Shown here: one piece after another, positions 18,512 to 26,672 of the stretch
Position numbering within the stretch: the first letter of the stretch is position 1
How the letters are laid out: the number at the start of each line of letters is the position of its first letter
Source: Cryobacterium sp. N22
GTDB taxonomy: Bacteria > Actinomycetota > Actinomycetes > Actinomycetales > Microbacteriaceae
Reading direction: 5' to 3'
Length of the DNA: 64,000 nt
Assembly (NCBI RefSeq): GCF_002929555.1
Contig: NZ_PJJP01000030.1
Coordinates: 1-64,000, forward strand
Position numbers and translations under genes: made by a program
The notes under the pieces: generated by a model
The model's database searches: none
Told to the model about the DNA's origin: nothing
Seen by the model: the letters and a program-made list of their open reading frames with translations, nothing else

Positions 18512-20745
18512 GACTTCTCAACTTTCAGTGGTTCGCGGAGTTCCCTGACCCAGTTCGGTCGCGCCGGACGTGATCCCGCCCGGTCTCGTCCCCACAGCCT
18601 GAGCGCTCCCCAGCCGAGCAGGAGCACAACCAGCAGAACGCTGGAGAGGATCTGGACCGGCCAGCCCGGCGCCCGGAAGGACACCGTCACGACGTCGCCG
18701 ACGGAATCGGCGGGAATGTCGATGCCCATCATGAAGCCGTTGACGAGCTCTTCCGACACGGTGCCGCCGTCGACCTCGTAGCCCGGCCACGAGATCCGGC
18801 TCAGGGCGACCTGGCCGCCGTCGTCGCCGACGGCGTCGACGCGGAAGGAGACCCCCATGTCGTCCTCGTGGAGCACCGTCACCTCGGTGTCGTCAGAGCT
18901 CCACACCACGCTGCCGGCGCCGGGCACCGGCGTGTCCCGGACGATCAGCCTGGTCAGCTCGGTGTCCTGCGCCACGTGCCAGCCGTCGGGGGTCTGGGCC
19001 CAGAGCTCTTCCGGAACCGTGCTCTTCACGATCAGGACCGAGCTGACGCCCAGGTCGTCGACGAGGTTCTGGCCGGTGTCGGCGCCCGCCGTGAACAGCC
19101 TCGGCAGCAGGTCGGCACAGGTGACACCCTGGTAGGCCATGCACAGCGCATCGCCGTAGCCCGGGTAGAAGACCGAGGTGTACGCGTTCTGCACGGGCGC
19201 ATCCGGGATGTACCAGAGGTTGGCCACCGTGGTTTCGGCCCAGTCGCCCTGCTGGATCTGACCGTTCTGCGGTCCACCGACCACGAGGACATCGCCCTCG
19301 GCGTCGGTGAGCAGGTCCCGGTAGCTCTGCACCGAGCTCGGCACCTGGTAGTTGAGCAGTGGACCGCTGGTGTGCACGATGTGCTGCGGGTAGATCACGC
19401 CGAGGGTCACGACCACCGCCAGTGCAGGGAGGACCCAGGCACGCGAGGCCCGCGCCCGGTCCCGCCACGGTATGGGCAGGCCCGGCAGCCCGCCGGGGGA
19501 GGTGATCCGGTAGAACACCCAGAGCACGATCAGCACAGCGAGGGTGGCGAGGGCGACCACCCCGGCGTACTGCGGACCCTGGAACACCGTCAGCATGGCG
19601 CCGAAAAGCGTGTACGCGCAGGCGGCCAGGAAGCGTCGGCGCGAGATCACCTCGACCCGGGCCAGGGACAGCCCGATGGCGAGGATCAGGAGCACCGCGA
19701 TGGCCAGGTACGGCATCATCCGCAACGGAATGCGGAGCGGCCCGACGTCGCTGGGCAGCAGCACGCCGATCAGCGCGACGCCGAAGAAGATCACGACGCT
19801 CAGCCGGGTGGCGAGCACCGGCATGAACCGCTTCCACGCGACGAAAGCGAACAGCGGGAGCATCCAACTTATATAGACCAGCGGAGCCGAGGGGAAGAAG
19901 GCACCGAAGAAGCCGACCTGCGGGATCCCGACGGGCGTGTTGGCGGCCACCAGGCCGCTCAGGTCCACCGTCAGGAGCCCCGTGTTCACGACGCCCTTGG
20001 TGCGCCCGGACGTTCCCGCGGTCAGGAGCCCCGGAAGGTGCACGATGACGGCGAACAGTCCGGCGCCGGTGGCGATGAGGAAGGCGCGCACGATGGACGC
20101 CCGGTGCCGGGCGATGAACGCCTCGGCGATCGTGGCGGCGAGGGCCACGGCCAGGAAGATCGTGGCGTGCACGTAGCCGATGCCGACGGTGCCGATGCAG
20201 GCCAGCAGTGCCAGGGCGGGCGACTTGGCCGAGAAGACGGCCCGCCTGGTCAACGCCCAGGCCAGTGCCCACATGCTCCAGGCCAGCAGGCCGTTCACCC
20301 AGGTGGTCGCATCCAGGTAGAAGGTCACGCCGGTGAACGGGAGCGCGACGGCGACGGCCGCCGCCCAGCCGCGGCCGGCCTGGAAGGTGCGGGCCAGCAG
20401 GTACGCGCCCAGCGAACCCGCGACCAGGCAGATCACCTTGACCACCGTGGAGAAGATCAGGGCGTTGCCCGCCCAGTGCGACCAGAGGCCGATCAGCCAG
20501 AGGACCGGGCTGAAGATCCCCCACGCGCCTTCGGCGAGATAGTTGCCGGACTGCCAGACCAGGGGGTTGATCAGCGACCAGTTCCCCTCGAGGATGCGGG
20601 TTCCGATCTCGTACCACTGGCCGAAGGCACCCGACTGGGTGTCGTCGATGAAGTAGTAGCCACGGTTGACCAGCAACGGGAGAGCAGCCCCGACCAGTAC
20701 GGCGACGACCACAACGGCGGGCCATACGAATCTCGACTTCAGCAA
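18508..20745 (-). CDS. YfhO-like GT-C membrane glycosyltransferase (paralogue 2)
   Basis: 745 residues, first helix VVVVAVLVGAALPLLV. The first loop is YYFIDDTQSGAFGQWYEIG and the helix-flanking QSGNYLAEGAWG follows. About twelve helices come next and the exported C-terminal domain contains ALCMAYQGVTC, ISWPGYEVDGG and a last helix. The paired acidic residues of the first loop are the expected GT-C catalytic site. Similarity to the 9301-11490 product runs end to end. TTG start, supported by AAGGG nine nt upstream. The start overlaps nothing upstream; a CRP-like palindrome lies 31 bp before it. It leads the unit YfhO-GlfT1-GT2. Confidence 0.78.
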   Translation of the reverse strand: MLKSRFVWPAVVVVAVLVGAALPLLVNRGYYFIDDTQSGAFGQWYEIGTRILEGNWSLINPLVWQSGNYLAEGAWGIFSPVLWLIGLWSHWAGNALIFSTVVKVICLVAGSLGAYLLARTFQAGRGWAAAVAVALPFTGVTFYLDATTWVNGLLAWSMWALAWALTRRAVFSAKSPALALLACIGTVGIGYVHATIFLAVALAATIAEAFIARHRASIVRAFLIATGAGLFAVIVHLPGLLTAGTSGRTKGVVNTGLLTVDLSGLVAANTPVGIPQVGFFGAFFPSAPLVYISWMLPLFAFVAWKRFMPVLATRLSVVIFFGVALIGVLLPSDVGPLRIPLRMMPYLAIAVLLILAIGLSLARVEVISRRRFLAACAYTLFGAMLTVFQGPQYAGVVALATLAVLIVLWVFYRITSPGGLPGLPIPWRDRARASRAWVLPALAVVVTLGVIYPQHIVHTSGPLLNYQVPSSVQSYRDLLTDAEGDVLVVGGPQNGQIQQGDWAETTVANLWYIPDAPVQNAYTSVFYPGYGDALCMAYQGVTCADLLPRLFTAGADTGQNLVDDLGVSSVLIVKSTVPEELWAQTPDGWHVAQDTELTRLIVRDTPVPGAGSVVWSSDDTEVTVLHEDDMGVSFRVDAVGDDGGQVALSRISWPGYEVDGGTVSEELVNGFMMGIDIPADSVGDVVTVSFRAPGWPVQILSSVLLVVLLLGWGALRLWGRDRAGSRPARPNWVRELREPLKVEKS

Positions 20746-20775
20746 CAGATTGCCCTTTTCTCGCCCTGATCAGGA

Positions 20776-20791
20776 TGTGACGGTCGTCACT
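20776..20791 (-). promoter_or_regulatory. CRP/GlxR-like operator (TGTGA-N6-TCACT)
   Basis: TGTGACGGTCGTCACT contains the perfect dyad GTGACG-GT-CGTCAC and matches the CRP-family consensus TGTGA-N6-TCACA at all but the last base. It lies in the 199-bp divergent gap between the YfhO-like gene and the GT2 gene at 20945, 31 bp from the former start, where binding would overlap its promoter. Confidence 0.5.
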
Positions 20792-20944
20792 GTGCGCGCC
20801 CGCAGGGGTGATTGCCGGCCCGCTCTGCGCGAACCGCCTCCCCATTCTCGCCTAGGGTCGCCCCGCGCGGGGACAGAGGTCGCTCAGGACCACCCGGTAT
20901 CGTGAAGGCTCAGCACTACGAAGGATGCGAGTCACACTTAACCT

Positions 20945-21832
20945 ATGACACACGATGCGACGTTCCCTGATGATCAGCCTCTCGTCTCGATCGTCATCCC
21001 CGCCTACAACAACGCGGACTACCTCGACGAGACCATGAAGAGCGTGCTCGGCCAGACGTACACCAACCTCGAGGTGATCGTCTCCGACCACGCGTCCACC
21101 GACGACACCTGGGCCGTCATGCAGCGCTACAGCTCCGACCCTCGCGTCACCCTGCTGCACACCGAGGGCGGCGGCGGTGCACTGCGCAACTGGAACCGGG
21201 TGAGCCAGGCGGCCACCGGCGAGCTGATCAAACTCGTCTGCGGCGACGACCTGCTCTACCCCACCATCGTCGCCCAGCAGGTCGCCGCGCTGCTGCGGGA
21301 GCCCGGCGCCGTCCTGGCCGCCTCCCCCCGTGACATCGTCGACGCCAACGGCGCTCCGGTGCTGAAGAACCGCGGCCTGGCCGGCCTGATCGGCGTGCAC
21401 GACGGCACCGTCGCGGTGCGGAAGACCGTCACCCAGGGCACCAATATCTTCGGCGAACCCGGCTGCGTGATGATGCGCCGGAGCGTCTTGGAGAAGGTGG
21501 GCTGGTGGGATTCGCGCTGGCCGTACCTGATCGACGAGACCTCCTATTCGCTGGTGCTGCTCGAGGGAAAGTTCGTCGGCGTACCGGGCAGCCTGGCCGG
21601 TTTCCGCATCTCCGACAGCCAGTGGAGCGTGCGCCTGGTCGCCGAGCAGGCTGAGCAGGCGATCGGCTTCCACAACTGGATGGCGAAGACCCGCCCCGAT
21701 GTCGTTTCAGGCACCGACCGGCGGATCGGCAACACCCGCGCCAGGGTGATGGCCCAGGTTCGCCGGCTCGCCTACATCTGGCTCGGCCGGCGCATGTCCA
21801 AGGCGGTGACGACGGATGCCGCAGCCAACTGA
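20945..21832 (+). CDS. GT2 family glycosyltransferase
   Basis: 295 residues. The GT-A domain shows LVSIVIPAYNNADYL, VIVSDHASTDDT and the metal-binding KLVCGDDLLYP; GEPGCVMMRRSVLE and YLIDETSY belong to the acceptor side. No membrane helix is present. It would add a sugar to a lipid-linked glycan in the cytoplasm; the sugar is unknown. The ATG lies 40 bp before the GtrB-like gene's GTG on the same strand, but that gene appears to have its own promoter. A TATCGT at about 20899 is a possible -10 for this one. Confidence 0.88.
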   Translation: MTHDATFPDDQPLVSIVIPAYNNADYLDETMKSVLGQTYTNLEVIVSDHASTDDTWAVMQRYSSDPRVTLLHTEGGGGALRNWNRVSQAATGELIKLVCGDDLLYPTIVAQQVAALLREPGAVLAASPRDIVDANGAPVLKNRGLAGLIGVHDGTVAVRKTVTQGTNIFGEPGCVMMRRSVLEKVGWWDSRWPYLIDETSYSLVLLEGKFVGVPGSLAGFRISDSQWSVRLVAEQAEQAIGFHNWMAKTRPDVVSGTDRRIGNTRARVMAQVRRLAYIWLGRRMSKAVTTDAAAN

Positions 21833-21858
21833 CCCGGCCGACGAAACGGCCCGTGTGA

Positions 21859-21864
21859 TAGGTT
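21859..21864 (+). promoter_or_regulatory. -10 element of a leaderless promoter (TAGGTT)
   Basis: TAGGTT lies 8 nt before the GTG at 21873, in the 40-bp gap after the preceding glycosyltransferase gene. This and the lack of a Shine-Dalgarno sequence decide the start. Confidence 0.5.
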
Positions 21865-21872
21865 CTGAACCC

Positions 21873-22889
21873 GTGACACTCCCCTCAGCAGAACCCGACG
21901 TCGCCGACCACAGCATCTCGATCGTCATCCCCGTCTATCAGGGAGAACGCACCCTCACCGGCGTGCTCGAGGAGATCGAACCGCTGACCCGGCTGAGCAT
22001 CACCCCCGACGGTTACAGCTTCCGGGTCGAAGAGGTCCTGTTGGTCTTCGACCACGGCCCGGACGACTCGGCGTCGATCATCCGCAGCATCACCGACAGG
22101 TTCCCGTTCGCCCGCGGCATCTGGCTGAGCAAGAACTTCGGCCAGCACGCGGCGACCCTCGCCGGCATGGCCTCTTCCGGCGGCGACTGGATCGTCACCC
22201 TCGACGAGGACGGCCAGCACGACCCCCGCGCCATCGGCGGGATGCTCGACACCGCGATGCGCGAGCAGGCCAGCGTCGTCTACGCCAAGCCGACCAACCC
22301 GGCCCCGCACGGGCCCGTGCGCAACGCCGCCTCGAAGACCGCGAAGTACCTGCTCACCAAGCTGTCCGGCACCGGCGCCGCCGCCGACTACCAGAGCTAC
22401 CGGCTGATGCTCGGCAACATCGGCCGCAGCGTCGCCGCCTATGCCGGCTCCGGGGTGTACCTCGACGTCGCCATCGGCTGGGTCGCCTCCCGCGTCACGA
22501 CCTCCCCGGTCGAACTGCGCGAGGAAGGCGAACGCAGCTCCGGCTATTCGGCCCGCCGGTTGTTCTCGCACTTTTGGCGCATGATCCTCACCACCGGCAC
22601 GAGGGGGCTGCGGATCGTCAGCGGCCTCGGCGTGATCTTCGCCGTGATCGGCGTGATCTTCGCCATCGTCATCTTCATCCAGCGGCTCGCCGGCGACATC
22701 GCGATCCAGGGCTGGGCGTCGCTCAGCGTCCTGGTGCTGCTGAGCGCGGGGTTCATCCTGTTCTCCCTGGGCATCATCGCCGAGTACATCGGCATCAACG
22801 TGAACATGGCCATGGGCAAGCCGCCGTACCTGATTACGACCGACCCGGCGGATGGGCCTCTCGGGCGGACGCGCAAAGCCGCCAAGTGA
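21873..22889 (+). CDS. GtrB/DPM1-like polyprenyl-phosphate glycosyltransferase
   Basis: 338 residues. The N-terminal GT2 domain has SIVIPVYQGERTL, VLLVFDHGPDDSA, LSKNFGQHAATLAGM and the metal site TLDEDGQHDP. About 230 residues in, two membrane helices follow (IFAVIGVIFAIVIFI and SVLVLLSAGFILFSLGIIAEYIG), the layout of GtrB/ArnC-type enzymes. These load a sugar onto undecaprenyl phosphate at the inner face. Together with GtrA (31870) and YfhO-like proteins (9301, 18508) it can supply extracytoplasmic glycosylation. The following SDR gene overlaps by GTGA. The sugar may be the product of that SDR (inference). Confidence 0.85.
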   Translation: MTLPSAEPDVADHSISIVIPVYQGERTLTGVLEEIEPLTRLSITPDGYSFRVEEVLLVFDHGPDDSASIIRSITDRFPFARGIWLSKNFGQHAATLAGMASSGGDWIVTLDEDGQHDPRAIGGMLDTAMREQASVVYAKPTNPAPHGPVRNAASKTAKYLLTKLSGTGAAADYQSYRLMLGNIGRSVAAYAGSGVYLDVAIGWVASRVTTSPVELREEGERSSGYSARRLFSHFWRMILTTGTRGLRIVSGLGVIFAVIGVIFAIVIFIQRLAGDIAIQGWASLSVLVLLSAGFILFSLGIIAEYIGINVNMAMGKPPYLITTDPADGPLGRTRKAAK

Positions 22890-23854
22890 CCACCTACGTC
22901 TGGGTGATCGGGGCCCGTGGCCTGCTGGGCAGCGCCACGGCCGCCGCGATCACCCGTCGCGCCGGCTGGGAGTTGCTGAGCGCAGAACCCCTGCCCTGGG
23001 CCGATGACGACGCCCTGACCGCCGCCGCCGCCGCGACCGCCGCCCGGCTGCTCGACACCGCCGCCACCGAGCGCGCGAACTGGGCGGTGCTCTGGCTGGC
23101 CGGAAACGCCGTCACCTCCACTCCCCCCGCCGCGATCGATCGGGAACTCCGCCAGCTGCGGCTGGTGCTCGACGCCGTCGGCGTCGCCGCCGCCCACCAG
23201 GGCACCGCCGGCACCGGCGCCGTGTTCTACGCGTCCTCGGCCGGCGGCGTGTACGGCGGCTCGGCGCATCCGCCGTTCGACGAGCACAGCACACCCGTGC
23301 CGATCTCGGGCTACGGACGGTTCAAACTCGACGCCGAGGCGAACCTGTTCGCTTTCTCCCGGGCCACCGGGGTCTCGGTGCTCGCCGGCCGGATCGCCAA
23401 CCTGTACGGGCCCGGCCAGAAGCTGGGCAAGATGCAGGGCCTGATCTCGCACCTGGCCAAGGCCCAGTTCTCGCCCAAGCCGGCGTCGATCTTCGTGCCG
23501 CTGGAAACCATGCGGGACTACATCTTCGTGCGCGACTGCGCCGAACTCGTCGTGGACTGCGTCGCCAGGCTGCTCTCGGTCACCGCCGCCACCGGACGCG
23601 CCGAGGTGATCAAGAACCTCGCCTCGGGTCAGGCCGTGACCATCAGCAACCTGCTCGGCCAGATCCGCAGTCTCGCCAAGGGCCAGCCGAACGTGATGCT
23701 GGGCTATTCGGCCGAGGCCTCGATGCAGGGCCTGGACCTGCGCATCACCTCGACCGTGTGGCCGGACCTGGACCGGCGGCAGCTGACCAGCCTGCCCGCG
23801 GGGATCAAGGCCACCATGGACGACGTCCTCGCCCACATCCAGTCCGGCGGCTGA
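22886..23854 (+). CDS. NAD-dependent epimerase/dehydratase (extended SDR)
   Basis: 322 residues beginning at GTG inside the stop of the GtrB-like gene. The Rossmann motif is degenerate but recognisable (VIGARGLLGSATAAAI). The catalytic region reads FYASSAGGVYGG, with a second conserved Tyr in ISGYGRFKLDAE, giving the YxxxK catalytic pair as Y-G-R-F-K. GRIANLYGPGQKL matches the sugar-nucleotide branch of the family. It probably modifies a nucleotide sugar used by its coupled neighbour. Which sugar, and whether it epimerises, reduces or dehydrates, cannot be told. Confidence 0.82.
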   Translation: MTTYVWVIGARGLLGSATAAAITRRAGWELLSAEPLPWADDDALTAAAAATAARLLDTAATERANWAVLWLAGNAVTSTPPAAIDRELRQLRLVLDAVGVAAAHQGTAGTGAVFYASSAGGVYGGSAHPPFDEHSTPVPISGYGRFKLDAEANLFAFSRATGVSVLAGRIANLYGPGQKLGKMQGLISHLAKAQFSPKPASIFVPLETMRDYIFVRDCAELVVDCVARLLSVTAATGRAEVIKNLASGQAVTISNLLGQIRSLAKGQPNVMLGYSAEASMQGLDLRITSTVWPDLDRRQLTSLPAGIKATMDDVLAHIQSGG

Positions 23855-23905
23855 CACCCCGAGGACTTCCTGCACGGCAGGGGATATCCGCCGAGGCGGC
23901 GCATC

Positions 23906-23968
23906 CGGTGAGTTGCCAGTTCGCGCCCCCGGCAGGCACGTGAGAGGGCCGCAACTGGAAACTCACCG
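23906..23968. repeat. Intergenic palindromic repeat, unit 1
   Basis: Left arm 23906-23921 (CGGTGAGTTGCCAGTT) and right arm 23953-23968 (AACTGGAAACTCACCG) pair over 16 bp with one mismatch around a G/C-rich loop. It lies between the converging SDR and rfbA genes and has no T tract. The left arm continues as GCGCCCC, like unit 2. Confidence 0.8.
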
Positions 23969-23982
23969 CGTCTCCCCTAGCT

Positions 23983-24037
23983 GACTTGCCAGTTGGCGCC
24001 CCTTCGGCGACCTTCACCGGGCCTCAACTGGCATCTC
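23983..24037. repeat. Intergenic palindromic repeat, unit 2
   Basis: GACTTGCCAGTT (23983-23994) and AACTGGCATCTC (24026-24037) pair at 10 of 12 positions. The left side GACTTGCCAGTTGGCGCCCC matches unit 1's GAGTTGCCAGTTCGCGCCCC at 17 of 20 bases, so these are tandem copies of one element. Confidence 0.75.
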
Positions 24038-24069
24038 GCGGCGGCACCGGCGCCGAGACGCCGCAAAAG

Positions 24070-24094
24070 GCCCCCTGGAACGTATCCAGGGGGC
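24070..24094 (-). terminator. Terminator of rfbC-rfbA
   Basis: GCCCCCTGGA (24070-24079), a 5-nt loop and TCCAGGGGGC (24085-24094) form a perfect 10-bp stem. On the minus strand it is followed by CTTTT, about 30 bp beyond the rfbA stop. Confidence 0.85.
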
Positions 24095-24120
24095 ATTGTG
24101 CGGCATGTCAGCGAGAGCTG

Positions 24121-24987
24121 TCAGTCGGTCTTGAGCAGCCCGTTCAGGTAGACGCCGTAGCCGCTCTTGGCCAGCGGGGCGGCGAGACGGCTCAGCTGGG
24201 CGTCGTCGATCCAGCCGGCGCGCCAGGCGATCTCTTCGATGCAGCCGATCTTGTGGCCCTGGCGGTCTTCGATCACGCGCACGTACTCGGAGGCCTGCAT
24301 CATCGATTCGAAGGTGCCGGTGTCCAGCCACGCGGTGCCGCGGTCCAGGACCTGCACGTGCAGGTTGCCCTGGTTGAGGTAGCGCTCGTTGACGGTGGAG
24401 ATCTCCAGCTCGCCGCGGGCGGACGGTTCGATCGACTTGGCGATCTCGACCACGGAGTTGTCGTAGAAGTACAGGCCGGGCACGGCGTAGTTGCTCTTGG
24501 GCTTGGTGGGCTTCTCTTCGATCGACACGGCGGTGAAGTCGTCGTCGAACTCCACGACGCCATAGGCGGTGGGGTTGGACACGTGGTACGCGAAGATCAG
24601 GGCGCCGTCGATGTCGGCGTTGTTGCGGAGTGCCGAGCCCAGGCCGGCGCCGTGGAAGATGTTGTCGCCGAGCACCAGGGCGACACTGTCGTCGCCGATG
24701 AAGTCCTCACCGATGGTGAACGCCTGTGCGAGGCCGTCCGGGGACGGCTGCACGGCGTACTCGATGCTGATGCCGAGCTCGCTACCGTCGCCGAGGAGGG
24801 CCTTGAACTGGTCGTTGTACTCGGGGGTGGTGATGATGAGCACCTCGCGGATACCGGCCATCATCAGCGTTGAGAGGGGGTAGTAGATCATCGGCTTGTC
24901 GTAAATGGGCATCAGCTGCTTCGAGATGCCCTTGGTGATCGGCCAGAGGCGGGTTCCTGAGCCTCCGGCGAGAATGATTCCGCGCAT
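24121..24987 (-). CDS. rfbA: Glucose-1-phosphate thymidylyltransferase
   Basis: 288 residues, the normal RmlA length. The nucleotidyltransferase signature [20 protein letters not shown] begins the protein. VLGDNIFHG carries the metal-binding Asp, followed by [20 protein letters not shown] and [11 protein letters not shown]-like [11 protein letters not shown]. It makes dTDP-glucose from dTTP and glucose-1-phosphate, first step of dTDP-L-rhamnose synthesis, normally inhibited by dTDP-rhamnose. It follows rfbC with a 3-bp gap on the same transcript and ends before a clear terminator. Confidence 0.97.
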   Translation of the reverse strand: MRGIILAGGSGTRLWPITKGISKQLMPIYDKPMIYYPLSTLMMAGIREVLIITTPEYNDQFKALLGDGSELGISIEYAVQPSPDGLAQAFTIGEDFIGDDSVALVLGDNIFHGAGLGSALRNNADIDGALIFAYHVSNPTAYGVVEFDDDFTAVSIEEKPTKPKSNYAVPGLYFYDNSVVEIAKSIEPSARGELEISTVNERYLNQGNLHVQVLDRGTAWLDTGTFESMMQASEYVRVIEDRQGHKIGCIEEIAWRAGWIDDAQLSRLAAPLAKSGYGVYLNGLLKTD

Positions 24988-24990
24988 GGT

Positions 24991-25599
24991 CTAGTTCCGT
25001 TCGTTGAGCGACTGGTAGAAGGCGCGGGCGGCGTCCCAGGTGGGCAGCAGTCCGCTCGCGGCGGCCTCGGCGAGGCTGGGCGCGTCGGTGTCCTTGGGGG
25101 ACAGCAGCAGCTCCCCGGCCGACGACGGGAACACCAGGCCGACCTCGTCATCGAGCGGGTTGATCCCGTGCTCGGCGCCGGCGGTGTAGGTGGAGGAGAC
25201 CAGGTAGCTCACGGTGGCCTTGTCGGTCAGGGCCACGAACGCGTGGCCGAGGCCCTCGGCGATGTACACGGCCTTACGGTCGACGTCGTCCAGCAGCACC
25301 GAGTCCCACTGGCCGAAGGTCGGCGAGCCGACCCGGATGTCGACGATGAAGTCGATGATCGCACCGTGCGTGGCGGTGACGTACTTGGCCTGGCCCGGCG
25401 GGATGTCGGCGAAGTGGATGCCGCGCACGACCCCGCGGCTGGACACGCTGGTGTTGGCCTGACGCAGGTCGAGCGGGTGCCCGACCGCCTCGGACAGCTT
25501 GTCGAAGCGGTACCACTCGAGGAAGACTCCCCGGTCGTCCCCGAACTGCTTGGGGGTCACCTCGTAGGAATCGGGGACGGAGAGTTCACGAATCTGCAC
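24991..25599 (-). CDS. rfbC: dTDP-4-dehydrorhamnose 3,5-epimerase
   Basis: 202 residues from GTG 25599 (VQIRELSVPDSYEV). RmlC features include GDDRGVFLEWYR, QANTSVSSRGVVRGIHF with the catalytic His, and the Asp of VDIRVGSPTFGQW. GLGHAFVALTDKATVSYLVS holds the conserved region near the active-site Tyr. It epimerises dTDP-4-keto-6-deoxyglucose at C3 and C5. The GTG is favoured because a leaderless -10 (TAGGCT) lies 7 nt upstream; the frame extends 45 codons further but that part overlaps the divergent promoter. Confidence 0.95.
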   Translation of the reverse strand: MQIRELSVPDSYEVTPKQFGDDRGVFLEWYRFDKLSEAVGHPLDLRQANTSVSSRGVVRGIHFADIPPGQAKYVTATHGAIIDFIVDIRVGSPTFGQWDSVLLDDVDRKAVYIAEGLGHAFVALTDKATVSYLVSSTYTAGAEHGINPLDDEVGLVFPSSAGELLLSPKDTDAPSLAEAAASGLLPTWDAARAFYQSLNERN

Positions 25600-25606
25600 G
25601 TTTGCC

Positions 25607-25612
25607 AGCCTA
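25607..25612 (-). promoter_or_regulatory. -10 element of a leaderless promoter (TAGGCT)
   Basis: Minus-strand TAGGCT lies 7 nt before GTG 25599. In the same 76-bp divergent gap, plus-strand TAGAAT at 25628-25633 could serve rfbB, whose ATG is 42 nt further on. Confidence 0.5.
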
Positions 25613-25675
25613 GCAAGGCGTGTCCAGTAGAATCGCGGAGGCACCTTTACGCAAACGGAATGGTCACGTATATAT

Positions 25676-26662
25676 ATGAAGATCCTCGTCACCGGCGGAG
25701 CCGGGTTCATCGGCTCGAACTTTGTTCGTCGCACCCTGCAGGACGCTTACCCAGGCCTGGAAGGCGCTGAGGTCGTCGTTCTGGACGCCCTCACCTACTC
25801 CGGCAACCTGGAGAACCTGGCCCCCGTGGCCGACTCCGAGCGCTACACCTTCGTCAAGGGCGACATCCGCGACGGCGCCCTGCTGGACACCCTCTTCCCT
25901 GGCCTGGACGCCGTGGTGCACTTCGCCGCGGAATCCCACGTGGACCGCTCGGTGCGGGACGCGTCGATCTTCGTCGAGACCAACGTTCTCGGCACCCAGC
26001 AGCTGCTCGACGCGGCGCTGCGCAACAACCTCCCCCGGTTCGTGCACGTGTCCACCGATGAGGTCTACGGCTCCATCGCGGAGGGCTCCTGGAACGAAGA
26101 GCGCGCCCTCGAGCCCAACTCGCCGTACTCCGCGTCCAAGGCCGGCAGCGACCTGCTCGCCCGCAGCTACCACCGCACCCACGGCCTGAACGTGTCGATC
26201 ACCCGCTGCTCGAACAACTACGGCCCGTACCACTTCCCCGAGAAGGTCATCCCGCTGTTCGTGACCAACCTCATCGACGACCTGCACGTTCCCCTCTACG
26301 GCGAGGGCAACAACATCCGCGACTGGCTGCACGTGGACGACCACACCCGCGCCATCGCGATGGTCCTGGTCTCCGGCCGCGCCGGCGAGATCTACAACAT
26401 CGGCGGCGGCACCGAGCTGACCAACGTCGAGCTCACCCAGCTGCTGCTGGACGCCACCGGCAAGGACTGGTCCTACGTGGACCGGGTCGCCGACCGCCTC
26501 GGCCACGACCTGCGCTACTCCGTGGACATCTCCAAGATCCAGGCCGAACTGGGCTACTCCCCCGAGGTGCCCTTCGAGAAGGGCCTGGCCGACGTTGTGC
26601 AGTGGTACCGCGACAACCGCTCCTGGTGGGAACCCCTCAAGGCCAGCGCGGCGTTGAGCTGA
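25676..26662 (+). CDS. rfbB: dTDP-glucose 4,6-dehydratase
   Basis: 328 residues. The NAD-binding motif is VTGGAGFIGSNFVRR at the N-terminus. HVSTDEVYGS carries the catalytic TDE triad of RmlB, and YSASKAGSDLLA gives the YxxxK pair. NNYGPYHFPEKVIPL and IYNIGG complete the family signature. It converts dTDP-glucose to dTDP-4-keto-6-deoxyglucose. It is transcribed divergently from rfbC-rfbA, so the four rhamnose genes form two facing transcripts from one 76-bp regulatory gap. rfbD starts 10 bp after its stop. Confidence 0.97.
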   Translation: MKILVTGGAGFIGSNFVRRTLQDAYPGLEGAEVVVLDALTYSGNLENLAPVADSERYTFVKGDIRDGALLDTLFPGLDAVVHFAAESHVDRSVRDASIFVETNVLGTQQLLDAALRNNLPRFVHVSTDEVYGSIAEGSWNEERALEPNSPYSASKAGSDLLARSYHRTHGLNVSITRCSNNYGPYHFPEKVIPLFVTNLIDDLHVPLYGEGNNIRDWLHVDDHTRAIAMVLVSGRAGEIYNIGGGTELTNVELTQLLLDATGKDWSYVDRVADRLGHDLRYSVDISKIQAELGYSPEVPFEKGLADVVQWYRDNRSWWEPLKASAALS

Positions 26663-26672
26663 GCCACCTGAC

